14,178 nucleotides of DNA from Ruminococcaceae bacterium UBA1405 (GCA_002305685.1 DBQB01000036.1:1-14178), one strand, 5' to 3'. Shown: positions 1 through 7,345, counted from the first letter of the stretch. A program made the numbers and translations. The notes: generated from the sequence alone by a model not told the origin.

Positions 1-54
1 ATGGGTAGCCTCCTACTCGATTGTCAGAATGGAGCAGTTTTGCAACGCTGGACT

Positions 55-107
55 GGTTGGAAAATCTCATATTGCAGCTTTCCAACCCTGTGGGAAGTTG
101 CTATAAT
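55..107 (+). promoter_or_regulatory. Promoter of the serine hydrolase gene, overlapped by an inverted repeat
   Basis: A perfect TATAAT box lies at 102-107, with TTTCCA (4 of 6 matches to TTGACA) at 79-84 and a 17-base spacer, which fits a housekeeping sigma-factor promoter. The -35 box sits inside the right arm of a 9-bp inverted repeat, GGTTGGAAA (55-63) and TTTCCAACC (79-87), with a 15-base loop. The repeat could be a repressor site over the -35 or the end of an upstream transcript. The assignment is by pattern only. Confidence 0.55.
56..93 (+). repeat. Left copy of an imperfect direct repeat flanking the serine hydrolase gene
   Basis: Ordered blocks GTTGGAAA (56-63), TCTCAT (65-70), TTGCA (72-76), TTTCC (79-83) and CCTGTGG (87-93) recur in the same order downstream of the gene at 1776-1821. 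The two copies differ by small gaps. This may mark a past insertion or duplication of the gene cassette. Confidence 0.4.
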
Positions 108-200
108 GAGAATGTACACATAGAGTCAAAAGATTTAAGATGAAACTGTGACGGTATTCTTGGGTGTATCAGCAGAAGAGACAGAAAGGAAGGATATCAG

Positions 201-1658
201 ATGAGTGAGAAAAAGCTACTGCCTTTGACAACGCCGGAAAAAAGCGGTATTGGTTCCACGGCAATTCTGAATTTTTTAGAGGAGTTGGAGCAGCAGCAGG
301 TATGTCTGCACAGCTTTCTAGTGATTAAGGATGGCCAGCTGGTGTCAGAAGGGTATTTTAAACCCTTTACTCCAGAGAAACAGCATCGGCTGTATTCCTG
401 CTCCAAAAGCTTTACTTCGGTTGCAATCGGTTTTTTGGAATCCGAAGGGAAGATTCACCTGGACGATCCTATTATAAACTATTTTCCAGATAAACTGCCG
501 CAAGAAGGGGTTCATCCTTTTATTGCCCGCACCACCATTCGGGATATGCTGCGCATGGCCACTCCCCATGCAAAAACCACCTATAAACAGTATGATACCG
601 ATGACTGGCTGAAAACTTTCTTCATCTGTCCGCCATCCCATCTTCCCGGCACCGTTTTTTCCTACGATACCAGCGCGTCTTATACGCTGGCAGCACTGGT
701 AGAGCGGCTCAGCGGCGTATCTCTGATGGAGTATCTGCGTCCTCGGGTTTTTGATAAAATCGGGATTTCCTCTGACGCTTACTGTTTGACCTGCCCCAGA
801 GGAATCTCCCATGGAGGATCCGGTATCATAATGACGCCCAGGGATTTCGCCAAGTTTGCCCTGACCTGTATGCAGGAGGGAATGTATCAGGGGGAACAGG
901 TAATCCCGCGGGATTATATCCGTGCCGCCACCACAAAACAGATTGACAATCGGATTGCCGGAAGCCGGATGGATTCCATTCAAGGTTATGGTTATCAGTT
1001 CTGGATGATGCGAAACGGCGGTTTCAGTCTATTGGGTATGGGCGGACAGCTTGCCTTGTGCATGCCCAAAGAGAAACTGTTGGTGGTGACTACTGCAGAT
1101 GTACAGTCCCAGCCGGATGGGGAACAGCTGATTATAAACGCTATGTGGCGAAATCTTTATCCTGCGGCCTGCTGCACAACACCGCTCGATGCTGCCCAGG
1201 AGGCGAAGGATGCGCCACGGTTGGCACAGAAACTTCAGTCGCTGAAGATTGCTCCGGTGGAAGGCGATTGGACCTTGTCATCCCTTGCAAAGGAACTGTC
1301 GGGAAAGACCTTCCATATGCAGCCAAATCCTATGGCGCTCAAAACAGTGCGCTTTGATTTCGAGGGTCACCAAGGTACCATGACTTACGAGAATGCTGAG
1401 GGTACCCATACACTGCGTTTTGGATTTGGTGAGCACGCAGCGCAAAAATTCCCCGGCAACGGTTATGACAGCCTTACTTCGGCGGCCTGGGTTTGGGAGA
1501 ATACGCTGCTGATTCGCAGCTATATCATTGACGAATGCTTTGCAACTCTGAAAATCAGCGTAACCTTTGAGAAGGATGCGGTGACGGTAGTGATGCATAA
1601 GTTTGCGGAGCTGTTTTTGGAGGAGTATGAAGGTTTTGCCAGTGGGTATCTGGCGTAG
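201..1658 (+). CDS. Beta-lactamase-fold serine hydrolase (class C / esterase-like)
   Basis: This 485-residue protein resembles the beta-lactamase-related serine hydrolase family (class C beta-lactamases, DD-peptidases, EstB-type esterases). The nucleophile motif SxxK is S66-C-S-K69, in the usual place after a strand reading FLVIKDGQLVSEGYF. A tyrosine motif Y155-D-T replaces the usual YxN, and a GMGGQ segment near 279-283 stands where the KTG/HxG motif lies. Residues from about 325 onward form a separate beta-rich C-terminal domain that I do not recognise. There is no signal peptide or membrane segment, so a cytoplasmic hydrolase or esterase is more likely than a secreted beta-lactamase; the substrate is unknown. 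The start is chosen because AGGAAGGA at 187-194 lies six bases before ATG. It is a single-gene unit with its own promoter and terminator, and nothing ties it to the microcompartment. Confidence 0.85.
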   Translation: MSEKKLLPLTTPEKSGIGSTAILNFLEELEQQQVCLHSFLVIKDGQLVSEGYFKPFTPEKQHRLYSCSKSFTSVAIGFLESEGKIHLDDPIINYFPDKLPQEGVHPFIARTTIRDMLRMATPHAKTTYKQYDTDDWLKTFFICPPSHLPGTVFSYDTSASYTLAALVERLSGVSLMEYLRPRVFDKIGISSDAYCLTCPRGISHGGSGIIMTPRDFAKFALTCMQEGMYQGEQVIPRDYIRAATTKQIDNRIAGSRMDSIQGYGYQFWMMRNGGFSLLGMGGQLALCMPKEKLLVVTTADVQSQPDGEQLIINAMWRNLYPAACCTTPLDAAQEAKDAPRLAQKLQSLKIAPVEGDWTLSSLAKELSGKTFHMQPNPMALKTVRFDFEGHQGTMTYENAEGTHTLRFGFGEHAAQKFPGNGYDSLTSAAWVWENTLLIRSYIIDECFATLKISVTFEKDAVTVVMHKFAELFLEEYEGFASGYLA

Positions 1659-1775
1659 CCAACGCTCTTTTACAATAGAAGCCGTGATATCAGCGACCTA
1701 AAAAGGTACATTACTGCAATATCACTGAACCAGATTGATTTTGGACTTTGCAAATGTCTTTAAAAACAGATGGCT

Positions 1776-1821
1776 GTTGGAAAGTGTCTCATTGCAAAAA
1801 TCATCCATTCCTATCCTGTGG
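1776..1821 (+). repeat. Right copy of the imperfect direct repeat
   Basis: The blocks GTTGGAAA (1776-1783), TCTCAT plus TTGCA sharing a T (1787-1796), ATTCC (1807-1811) and CCTGTGG (1815-1821) match the copy at 56-93 in order. The right part also forms the left arm of the terminator hairpin. Confidence 0.4.
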
Positions 1822-1858
1822 CGTGATAGCCGGCGCAGGATAGGAATGGATATTTTTT
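1803..1858. terminator. Bidirectional intrinsic terminator, first hairpin
   Basis: A perfect 16-bp stem has arms 1803-1818 and 1836-1851. It is followed on the + strand by a run of six T, ending transcription of the serine hydrolase. On the - strand the stem is followed by TTTTT (complement of 1796-1800), so it can also serve the convergent reductase gene. Confidence 0.85.
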
Positions 1859-1862
1859 GTTT

Positions 1863-1907
1863 CAAAAGCAATGCGCCATGGCACTAAGCCATGGCGCATT
1901 GCTTTTG
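1863..1907. terminator. Second hairpin of the convergent terminator pair
   Basis: A perfect 20-bp stem (1863-1882 with 1888-1907) closes a 5-base loop. The outer pairs are AAAA/TTTT around a GC-rich core, so either strand ends the stem in a short U run. It is the first hairpin met by transcripts from the reductase gene and most likely its main terminator. Confidence 0.8.
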
Positions 1908-1937
1908 GGGTAATATTGTAAGAAATGGGTGTGGGGA

Positions 1938-3065
1938 TTACAGTTTTTGAATCAATTGATCAATTTTGGCAAGCTCGGTGTAAATCTCAATGTGCTGCGG
2001 GCATTTTGCAGCGCAGGCTCCACAGGAGATACAGTTGTGCGCTTTGTGTTCGTCCGGAATCTCTTTGTATTCCCGTTTCATCTTTCCGACGTTGAGGGAC
2101 TGGGTGTATTCGTTGTAAATTTTAAAGATTGCGGGAATCTGAATTCCCATGGGGCACTCAGACATACAGTATTCACACGCGGTGCAGGGAACCGTAGCCT
2201 GGGAACGCAGCATATCCCGAACCGTCTCAATGGTTTTCAGTTCATCCTCCGTCAGAGGTTTATAGTTGGAGAGCACCTGCAGGTTGTCCTCCACCTGCTC
2301 CATGGAACTCATGCCGCTGAGAATCACTTTGACCTGAGGATGATCGGCTACCCACCGCAGTGCCCAGGAAGCGTTGGATGCGTTGGGATCTTTCTGCTGG
2401 AACACCTTGGTCATGGCGTCGGGCAGACGATGGAGAAATCCGCCGCGTACTGGTTCCATAACCACGATGGGGATCTCTTTGCTTTCCAGAATTTTGTAGG
2501 TACGCTCTGCATCCTGCTGCACCCAATCCAGATAGTTAAACTGAATCTGCGCAAAATCAAAGGCATAGGTGTTGGTGATCTCATCGATTACGTCGGGGGT
2601 ATCGTGGAAGGAGAAGCCGAGACGGCGAATTTTTCCTTCGGCTTTGTATTTGAGCATCTTATTGTAGATGTCAAATTTCTTTACTTTTGCAAATTTCTCC
2701 TTATCCAAAGCGTGAAGCAGATAGAAGTCAAAGTATTCGGCTTTGCAGCGGGTCAGCTGTTCATTAAAGATACGATCCACATCCTCTTCGCTCTCGCACC
2801 AGGCAACAGGGAATTTGCTGGTGAGATAATAGCTGTCGCGAGGATATTTGGGAAGGGTATCGCCCAGGAAAACTTCCGATTTGCCGCCATGGTACATATA
2901 GGCGGTATCAAAATAGTTGACACCGTTTTCATAGGCGCGCTGAATCATGGCCTGAGCCAGAGGATAATCAATCTCTCCCGCAGCATTGGTGGGCAAACGC
3001 ATACAACCGAAACCCAGCAGTGGAACGGTGGTATCGATTTTTGGCATATATCTTGTTTGCATCAT
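1938..3065 (-). CDS. Aldo/keto reductase with C-terminal double [4Fe-4S] ferredoxin domain
   Basis: The 375-residue protein has an aldo/keto reductase TIM barrel (about 1-285) with the full catalytic tetrad D53, Y58 (DTAYMY), K84 and H118 (LLHAL). A ferredoxin-like tail follows with cysteines 294, 297, 300, 304 and 345, 348, 351, 355, each set in CxxCxxCxxxCP spacing, as in the Fe-S-containing branch of this family. It should be a cytoplasmic NAD(P)H- or ferredoxin-linked aldehyde or ketone reductase; the substrate is not readable. The open frame extends 12 codons upstream, but GGAGG (3074-3078 on the + strand) lies eight bases before the double ATG at 3065, so that start is used. It is transcribed divergently from the microcompartment operon, so shared control is possible. 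A role in lactaldehyde reduction is only a guess. Confidence 0.88.
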   Translation of the reverse strand: MMQTRYMPKIDTTVPLLGFGCMRLPTNAAGEIDYPLAQAMIQRAYENGVNYFDTAYMYHGGKSEVFLGDTLPKYPRDSYYLTSKFPVAWCESEEDVDRIFNEQLTRCKAEYFDFYLLHALDKEKFAKVKKFDIYNKMLKYKAEGKIRRLGFSFHDTPDVIDEITNTYAFDFAQIQFNYLDWVQQDAERTYKILESKEIPIVVMEPVRGGFLHRLPDAMTKVFQQKDPNASNASWALRWVADHPQVKVILSGMSSMEQVEDNLQVLSNYKPLTEDELKTIETVRDMLRSQATVPCTACEYCMSECPMGIQIPAIFKIYNEYTQSLNVGKMKREYKEIPDEHKAHNCISCGACAAKCPQHIEIYTELAKIDQLIQKL

Positions 3066-3114
3066 TGTGTGGTCCTCCCTTTTATGTAACATCAAGTACA
3101 AACTATCACTTATA

Positions 3115-3142
3115 ATTTTATCCGGTTTTGGCTAAATTGCAA
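3115..3142 (-). promoter_or_regulatory. Promoter for the aldo/keto reductase gene
   Basis: Read on the - strand, TTGCAA (3137-3142) and TAAAAT (3115-3120) are separated by 16 bases. That gives 4 of 6 and 5 of 6 matches to the consensus and a leader of about 40 bases before the start codon. Support is by pattern only. Confidence 0.45.
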
Positions 3143-3168
3143 GTAAAAATGAAAACAGAAAATTATAG

Positions 3169-3194
3169 TTTGATCATATATTTTGATCATATAT
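3169..3194. repeat. Perfect 13-bp tandem repeat, candidate operator
   Basis: TTTGATCATATAT occurs twice head to tail (3169-3181 and 3182-3194), and each copy contains the palindrome TGATCA. It sits between the divergent reductase and microcompartment promoters, about 30 bases upstream of the reductase -35 box. A binding site for the DeoR-family regulator encoded at the end of the operon is plausible but not shown. Confidence 0.5.
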
Positions 3195-3580
3195 ATTGAT
3201 TTTCTCTATTACAAACCTTCTTTTCCACGAGAGAAAAGAGGGAAGGCAATTGGTCGCGGTTGGCATTTGGTCAGGGCGAAAGGTTATCCCGTTCCAAGAA
3301 AGAAACGATTTGAAAAAAAGTATTCCAATACAAACAAAACAGACCGAAAAACTTAAAAAAAACAGGGAAAACAACAAAAAACCACTTTCACTTTTTCAGA
3401 AAGTATTGTATAATAGAAACCGTAAGCCATCCGGCGCGAGCTATGCCCATTTGGAGGTAATTTTGCTTTTGTCTATGTATTTTGAGGATCGGTTTTCTTT
3501 GATGTTTTCCGGTTGCTCAACCTGCCGGTTGGACAAACTGCCTGGATGACCACAATTTTTAGTAAAGGAGTCTGAGCCTT
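3195..3580 (+). other. A/T-rich upstream region and 5' leader of the microcompartment operon
   Basis: The stretch between the divergent genes holds no convincing full-length gene. The part before 3409 is A/T-rich, with TTGGTC repeated at 3250-3255 and 3267-3272. The transcribed leader after about 3420 contains GGAGGT (3453-3458) in front of a 28-codon frame (3463-3549). It also has alternative small stems made of GGTT (3511-3514), AACC (3519-3522) and GGTT (3527-3530). I looked for the conserved boxes of a cobalamin riboswitch here and did not find them. Confidence 0.5.
3385..3414 (+). promoter_or_regulatory. Main promoter of the microcompartment operon
   Basis: A perfect TATAAT at 3409-3414 is preceded, with an 18-base spacer, by the weak -35 CTTTCA (3385-3390). 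The weak -35 suggests an activated or repressible promoter. Transcription would start near 3420, leaving a leader of about 160 bases before the aldolase gene. Confidence 0.5.
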
Positions 3581-4399
3581 ATGACCTCCCCCTACGAGAT
3601 TAAAAAGGAAATCTGCGAAATCGGCAAACGGATCTACATGAACGGTTTTGTCGCCGCCAACGACGGTAATATCTCCGTGAAAGTCAGCGACAACGAGTTC
3701 TACTGCACCCCCACCGGTGTATCCAAGGGCTATATGACCCCCGACATGATCATCAAGATTGACGCCGAGGGCAACAAGCTGGAAGGTAAACTGAATCCTT
3801 CTTCCGAAATTAAGATGCATATGCGCTGCTATAAGGAGCGCCCTGATGTTCGTGCTGTTGTGCACGCCCATCCTCCGACGGCAACCGGATTTGCCATCGC
3901 CGGTATGGCTCTGGACAAGTATACTATGCCTGAGGCAGTTATCTCTCTGGGCGAAATCCCGCTGACCGCTTATGGTACTCCCTCCACCATGGAGATTCCC
4001 GATGCGGTTTCCAAGGAATTGCAGACCCATGATGCGTTCCTGCTGCAGAACCACGGCGCTCTGACCGTTGGCGTTTCTCTGCTCAACGCTTACTTCAAGA
4101 TGGAGACTCTGGAGTTCTTTGCAAAAATCAGCCTGGTAGCTCGTCAGCTGGGCAATGAAAACGAGTTTACCTGCGAACAGATCGAGAAACTGCTGGAAGT
4201 CAGAAGAAATATGAAGATTCCTGGCAGACATCCCGGCTGCTCCAAGTGCGCCAACAGAGGTACCCCCAACTGTAAGTGTCTGGTGCCCGGAGCGGTTCCT
4301 CCTCCTGTAGTAAACACCGCTTCCACCCCCGCTGCGTCTGCTGATTCCGCCATGGTAGAGGAGATCACTCGCAAAGTTCTGGCCGCTCTGCAGAAATAA
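3581..4399 (+). CDS. Class II aldolase (L-fuculose/L-rhamnulose-1-phosphate type) with C-terminal encapsulation peptide
   Basis: The 272-residue protein belongs to the class II aldolase/adducin family and most likely cleaves a 6-deoxyketohexose 1-phosphate into DHAP and L-lactaldehyde. Visible active-site elements are the N-terminal AANDGNIS loop (about 25-32), E76 in PSSEIKMH, zinc ligands H95 and H97 in HAHPP, and H158 in NHGAL. The catalytic domain ends near 210. A four-cysteine element follows (C220, C223, C231, C233), then an Ala/Pro linker. Last comes an amphipathic helix, VEEITRKVLAAL (about 259-270), which matches the encapsulation peptides of the downstream enzymes. This tail predicts delivery into the shell lumen. 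AAAGGAG at 3564-3570 lies ten bases before ATG. It is the first gene of the operon. Fuculose versus rhamnulose preference cannot be told from the sequence. Confidence 0.9.
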   Translation: MTSPYEIKKEICEIGKRIYMNGFVAANDGNISVKVSDNEFYCTPTGVSKGYMTPDMIIKIDAEGNKLEGKLNPSSEIKMHMRCYKERPDVRAVVHAHPPTATGFAIAGMALDKYTMPEAVISLGEIPLTAYGTPSTMEIPDAVSKELQTHDAFLLQNHGALTVGVSLLNAYFKMETLEFFAKISLVARQLGNENEFTCEQIEKLLEVRRNMKIPGRHPGCSKCANRGTPNCKCLVPGAVPPPVVNTASTPAASADSAMVEEITRKVLAALQK

Positions 4400-4633
4400 G
4401 ACAATGTCTGATGGTGGCAGGAGACCAATCTAGGTCGGATTTGGTTCCCGGGCCGGGATATTTCTTGCGCGCCCCAGCTACATACGGTATAAACGATGTG
4501 TTGGGAAGAACTCAACGGCCTGGAGAGATAGTTACCACACTGAGTATTGGAACGCAAGTTCGATATGATTAGAATCCTGTTGTCGTGTACAGATGTAAAT
4601 TTATGTAGAAATCAGAACTTGGGAGGTGATGCC
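4400..4633 (+). other. 234-base non-coding spacer inside the operon, before the pduO-like gene
   Basis: This gap is long for an operon. It contains a weak candidate internal promoter, TTGCGC (4465-4470) and TATAAA (4488-4493), with a 17-base spacer. It also has small hairpins, such as GAAC-GCAA-GTTC (4550-4561) with a GNRA tetraloop and GTTGGG/CTCAAC around 4500-4515. An in-frame ATG at 4547 has no ribosome binding site and the translated stretch to 4633 shows no family similarity. No known riboswitch class was recognised. Confidence 0.35.
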
Positions 4634-5680
4634 ATGAGTTTGTACACCAAAAAGGGGGATACGGGCTTTTCCAGTACCATGAATCGCATGATGATTGAGA
4701 AGAGCAACCCGGTTTTCAACCTTTTGGGAACCCTGGACGAATTTACTTCGGCACTTGGTATGGCAAGACCATGGATCCCCGCCCAGCTGATGGAGATTGT
4801 CCGGCAGATACAAAATGATGTGATTTCTCTTTCCGGTGAGATTGCCGGCGGGCCCAAATTTGCCACGCGGGAACGGGTGGAAAATTTGGAGAAAGCCATT
4901 GAATCCATAGTGAAGATGCTGCCGCAGCAGAGTTGGCCAGGGGAGCGGGAAGCTCTTCCGGAGGTAACTCCAGGTGCCAGCGAAGCGGGAGCAGCGTTGG
5001 ATCTGTCCCGCGCTGTGGTGCGTCGGGCAGAACGGGAGGCGGTTGCGCTGTCCCAGCGTCGCGGCCTTTCCCGTGAGATTATGGCATGGCTCAATCGGAT
5101 CTCCGATCTGTGCTATGTTATGGCGCGGCTGGCGGATCAGTTGGTGCCCCAGTCCTCCCGCAACGCTGTACATCAGCAGGAAAGCGTACTACCTTCAAAA
5201 TCTGAGGCTGTGCTTTCCCAGACGAGCGTACCGGCACCATATGCGTCCTTGCCATCGCTAGGGGAATCCTTCTGTGCACAGGCGGCAGTGCTTTGTTCGG
5301 GAGTGCTGCGCAGGGCACGGGAAATGGGATTTCGGGCTGTGGCGTCTGTCTGTGACAGCGGCGGTAATCTCGTGTGTACCATGCGGGATGATGACGCCTT
5401 TCTTGCAAGCGTGGATATTGCCACAAATAAAGCGTATACCAGCGTATCCCTAAAAATGTCTACCAAACAGCTGGCCCCTCTTTGTCAACCTGGAGCGCCC
5501 CTATATGGTATTCAGTTTACCAATGGGGGAAAGATTGTCGTTTTTGGCGGCGGCGTGCCGCTAAAACGCGACGGACAGATTGTGGGAGGACTGGGAGTCA
5601 GCGGCGGTTCTGCACAGCAGGATACCGATTTGGCAGACTATGGACTTGAACTTTTCCAAGGAGGTTCGTGTGAAGAGTAA
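4634..5680 (+). CDS. pduO: PduO-like protein: cobalamin adenosyltransferase domain fused to a GlcG/HbpS-type heme-binding domain
   Basis: Residues 1-170 match the PduO-type ATP:cob(I)alamin adenosyltransferase: YTKKGDTG at 4-11, GTLDE at 32-36 (D35), the helix motif SRAVVRRAER at 125-134, and LNRISD at 153-158. Residues 207-348 match the DUF336 (GlcG/HbpS) domain, with DSGGNLV, NGGKIVVFGGGVPL and VGGLGVSGG. A variable linker of about 35 residues joins them, the same domain order as Salmonella PduO. Its expected job is to make adenosylcobalamin for a B12 diol dehydratase, but no such enzyme is encoded here. Some usual adenosyltransferase residues differ: the GGxRVxK stretch reads NRMMIEK, and the phenylalanine before the PGG turn is missing (EVTPGA at 110-115). 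Activity is therefore uncertain. GGGAGGTGAT at 4621-4630 fixes the ATG at 4634. No encapsulation peptide is seen. Confidence 0.85.
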   Translation: MSLYTKKGDTGFSSTMNRMMIEKSNPVFNLLGTLDEFTSALGMARPWIPAQLMEIVRQIQNDVISLSGEIAGGPKFATRERVENLEKAIESIVKMLPQQSWPGEREALPEVTPGASEAGAALDLSRAVVRRAEREAVALSQRRGLSREIMAWLNRISDLCYVMARLADQLVPQSSRNAVHQQESVLPSKSEAVLSQTSVPAPYASLPSLGESFCAQAAVLCSGVLRRAREMGFRAVASVCDSGGNLVCTMRDDDAFLASVDIATNKAYTSVSLKMSTKQLAPLCQPGAPLYGIQFTNGGKIVVFGGGVPLKRDGQIVGGLGVSGGSAQQDTDLADYGLELFQGGSCEE

Positions 5681-5777
5681 TTTCATACGAAAATGTGCTA
5701 TCCTGTCGGGAATGTTTTTCAAAAAGAAACACAATCCGGCGGATGCAGGCTTCAGAAAGGAATGGTGATTTTTTCAG

Positions 5778-7247
5778 ATGAGCCAGACAACTGTTTCGGA
5801 GAGCACTATCTCCGCGATCGTTGCTCAGGTGCTTTCCGAAATCACAGCGGCCGGCAGCAAACCGGCGGCGGTGAACGCCTCCTCCTATGACGCGACCTCT
5901 TACTTTGGCAGAAAGTACATTGGCATTTACGACAACATGGAGGAAGCTCTGGTTGCCGCAAAGACTTCGTACAAAGCAATAAGAGAGATGTCGGTGGAAC
6001 GCCGCGAACAGATCATCACTGAGATCCGCAAGCTGTGCTATGCAGAGGCGGAGATCATGGCGAAGATTGGCGTGGAGGAAACCGGCATGGGCCGTGTGGA
6101 GCATAAATTGCTGAAACATCAGTTGGTTGCCCAGAAGACTCCCGGTACTGAGGATCTTCAGACGGCGGCAAAGACCGGTGACGGTGGCCTGACCCTGGTG
6201 GAAATGGCCCCATTCGGCATTATCGGAAGCATTACCCCCAGCACCAATCCCAGTGAAACCGCCATCTGCAATACCATCGGTATGCTGGCAGGCGGCAACG
6301 CTGTGGTTTTTAACCCCCATCCCAACGCGATTAAAACAACCAACTACGCCATCGATCTGTGCAACCGTGCTTCCAAAGCGGTGGGAGGTCCCGAGATTGC
6401 CATCTCGGTGAAGAAACCCACCCTGGAATCCGCGGATATCATGACCCATGATCCTGCGGTGCGGATGCTTGTTTGTACCGGTGGCCCCGGCGTGGTGAAG
6501 GCCATGCTTTCCTCTGGTAAAAAGGCGATTGGCGCAGGTGCAGGAAATCCTCCTGTCATCGTAGACGATACCGCTGACATTGCCAAAGCAGGAAAAGATA
6601 TCATCGATGGCTGCAGCTTCGATAACAATCTGCCCTGCATCGCGGAGAAGGAAGTATTTGCCTTCGAGAGCATCGCGGAGGAGCTTATTTACTATATGAC
6701 CCAGAATGGCGCCTATCTTGCCAGCCCCGAAGAGGTGGATAAACTGGTGGAGACGGTTCTGGTCAAACAGGAGAACGAAAAGACCGGTGAAACCAAGCTT
6801 GTCATCAACAAGAAATGGGTTGGCCGGGACGCGAAAAAGATTCTCCATGCCATCGGCACTGAGGTGGATGATTCCATCCGCTGCATCGTCTGCGAGACAG
6901 ACAAGGATCATCCCTTTGTCCAGACCGAGCTGATGATGCCGATTCTGCCGGTGGTTCGGGTTTGCTGTATTGAGCAGGCCATCGAGTATGCAGTGGAAGC
7001 GGAGCATGGCAATCGTCATACCGCCCATATGCATTCCAAAAACATTGACAATCTGACCGCTTTTGCCAAAGCCATCGAGACGACCATTTTTGTTAAAAAT
7101 GCGCCTTCCTATGCCGGCATTGGCTATGGCGCGGAAGGCCACTGTACCTTCACCATCGCAGGTCCCACCGGTGAAGGCTTGACCTCGGCTCGGTCCTTTA
7201 CCAGACTGCGCCGCTGTGTCACAGCAGATTCTTTCCGCATTGTCTAG
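5778..7247 (+). CDS. pduP: CoA-acylating aldehyde dehydrogenase PduP with N-terminal encapsulation peptide
   Basis: The 489-residue protein is an NAD-dependent CoA-acylating aldehyde dehydrogenase of the PduP/EutE family. It oxidises an aldehyde such as propanal or lactaldehyde to the acyl-CoA. The catalytic cysteine is C287 in DNNLPCIAEKE. The nucleotide-binding region has ITPSTNP (152-158) and CTGGPGVV (233-240), and HTAHMHS is near the C-terminal half. The first 23 residues form an amphipathic helix (TISAIVAQVLSEI, 10-22), then a short linker to the catalytic domain from about 42; this is the family's known encapsulation signal. GGTGAT at 5764-5769, eight bases before ATG, and AAGGA just upstream support the start. 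It should be the core enzyme of the compartment, feeding acyl-CoA to PduL and NADH to the alcohol dehydrogenase. Confidence 0.95.
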   Translation: MSQTTVSESTISAIVAQVLSEITAAGSKPAAVNASSYDATSYFGRKYIGIYDNMEEALVAAKTSYKAIREMSVERREQIITEIRKLCYAEAEIMAKIGVEETGMGRVEHKLLKHQLVAQKTPGTEDLQTAAKTGDGGLTLVEMAPFGIIGSITPSTNPSETAICNTIGMLAGGNAVVFNPHPNAIKTTNYAIDLCNRASKAVGGPEIAISVKKPTLESADIMTHDPAVRMLVCTGGPGVVKAMLSSGKKAIGAGAGNPPVIVDDTADIAKAGKDIIDGCSFDNNLPCIAEKEVFAFESIAEELIYYMTQNGAYLASPEEVDKLVETVLVKQENEKTGETKLVINKKWVGRDAKKILHAIGTEVDDSIRCIVCETDKDHPFVQTELMMPILPVVRVCCIEQAIEYAVEAEHGNRHTAHMHSKNIDNLTAFAKAIETTIFVKNAPSYAGIGYGAEGHCTFTIAGPTGEGLTSARSFTRLRRCVTADSFRIV

Positions 7248-7315
7248 GTTGTTTCACTTGGATATTTTGACCCGTTACCACTCCGGAAAAGGAAACATAC
7301 CGAGGGTCCGAGAGG

Positions 7316-7345
7316 GATTGGAGACGGTACTGTGCTGTCCCAATC
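7316..7345 (+). other. Hairpin in the pduP-alcohol dehydrogenase spacer
   Basis: GATTGG (7316-7321) pairs with CCAATC (7340-7345), and GAC (7323-7325) with GTC (7337-7339) after a bulged A, around an 11-base loop. There is no following T run, so it is not a terminator. A role in mRNA processing or stability is possible. The whole spacer is about 130 bases. Confidence 0.4.

Noticed and set aside
1..200. End of an upstream gene at the window edge
   Set aside because: No open frame with coding character runs in from the left edge; the stretch reads as a promoter region.
1929..3089. 386-codon + strand frame opposite the aldo/keto reductase
   Set aside because: It mirrors a gene with full catalytic and Fe-S motifs on the - strand, and its own translation shows no domain pattern.
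3196..3462. Upstream part of a 117-codon frame before the aldolase gene
   Set aside because: The translated sequence is low-complexity Lys/Asn-rich, spans the -10 box of the operon promoter and lacks a ribosome binding site. Only its last 28 codons have a possible start.
3415..4633. Cobalamin riboswitch in the operon leader or before the pduO-like gene
   Set aside because: I looked for the conserved B12-box type core and did not find it by eye in either spacer. A covariance-model search would settle it.
4547..4633. Earlier start of the pduO-like gene at 4547
   Set aside because: There is no ribosome binding site before it, the extra residues match nothing in the family, and GGGAGGTGAT precedes the ATG at 4634.
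5598..7142. Long open frame (514 codons) on the - strand opposite pduP
   Set aside because: It is an antisense shadow of a clear PduP coding region, with no ribosome binding site and no family-like sequence.
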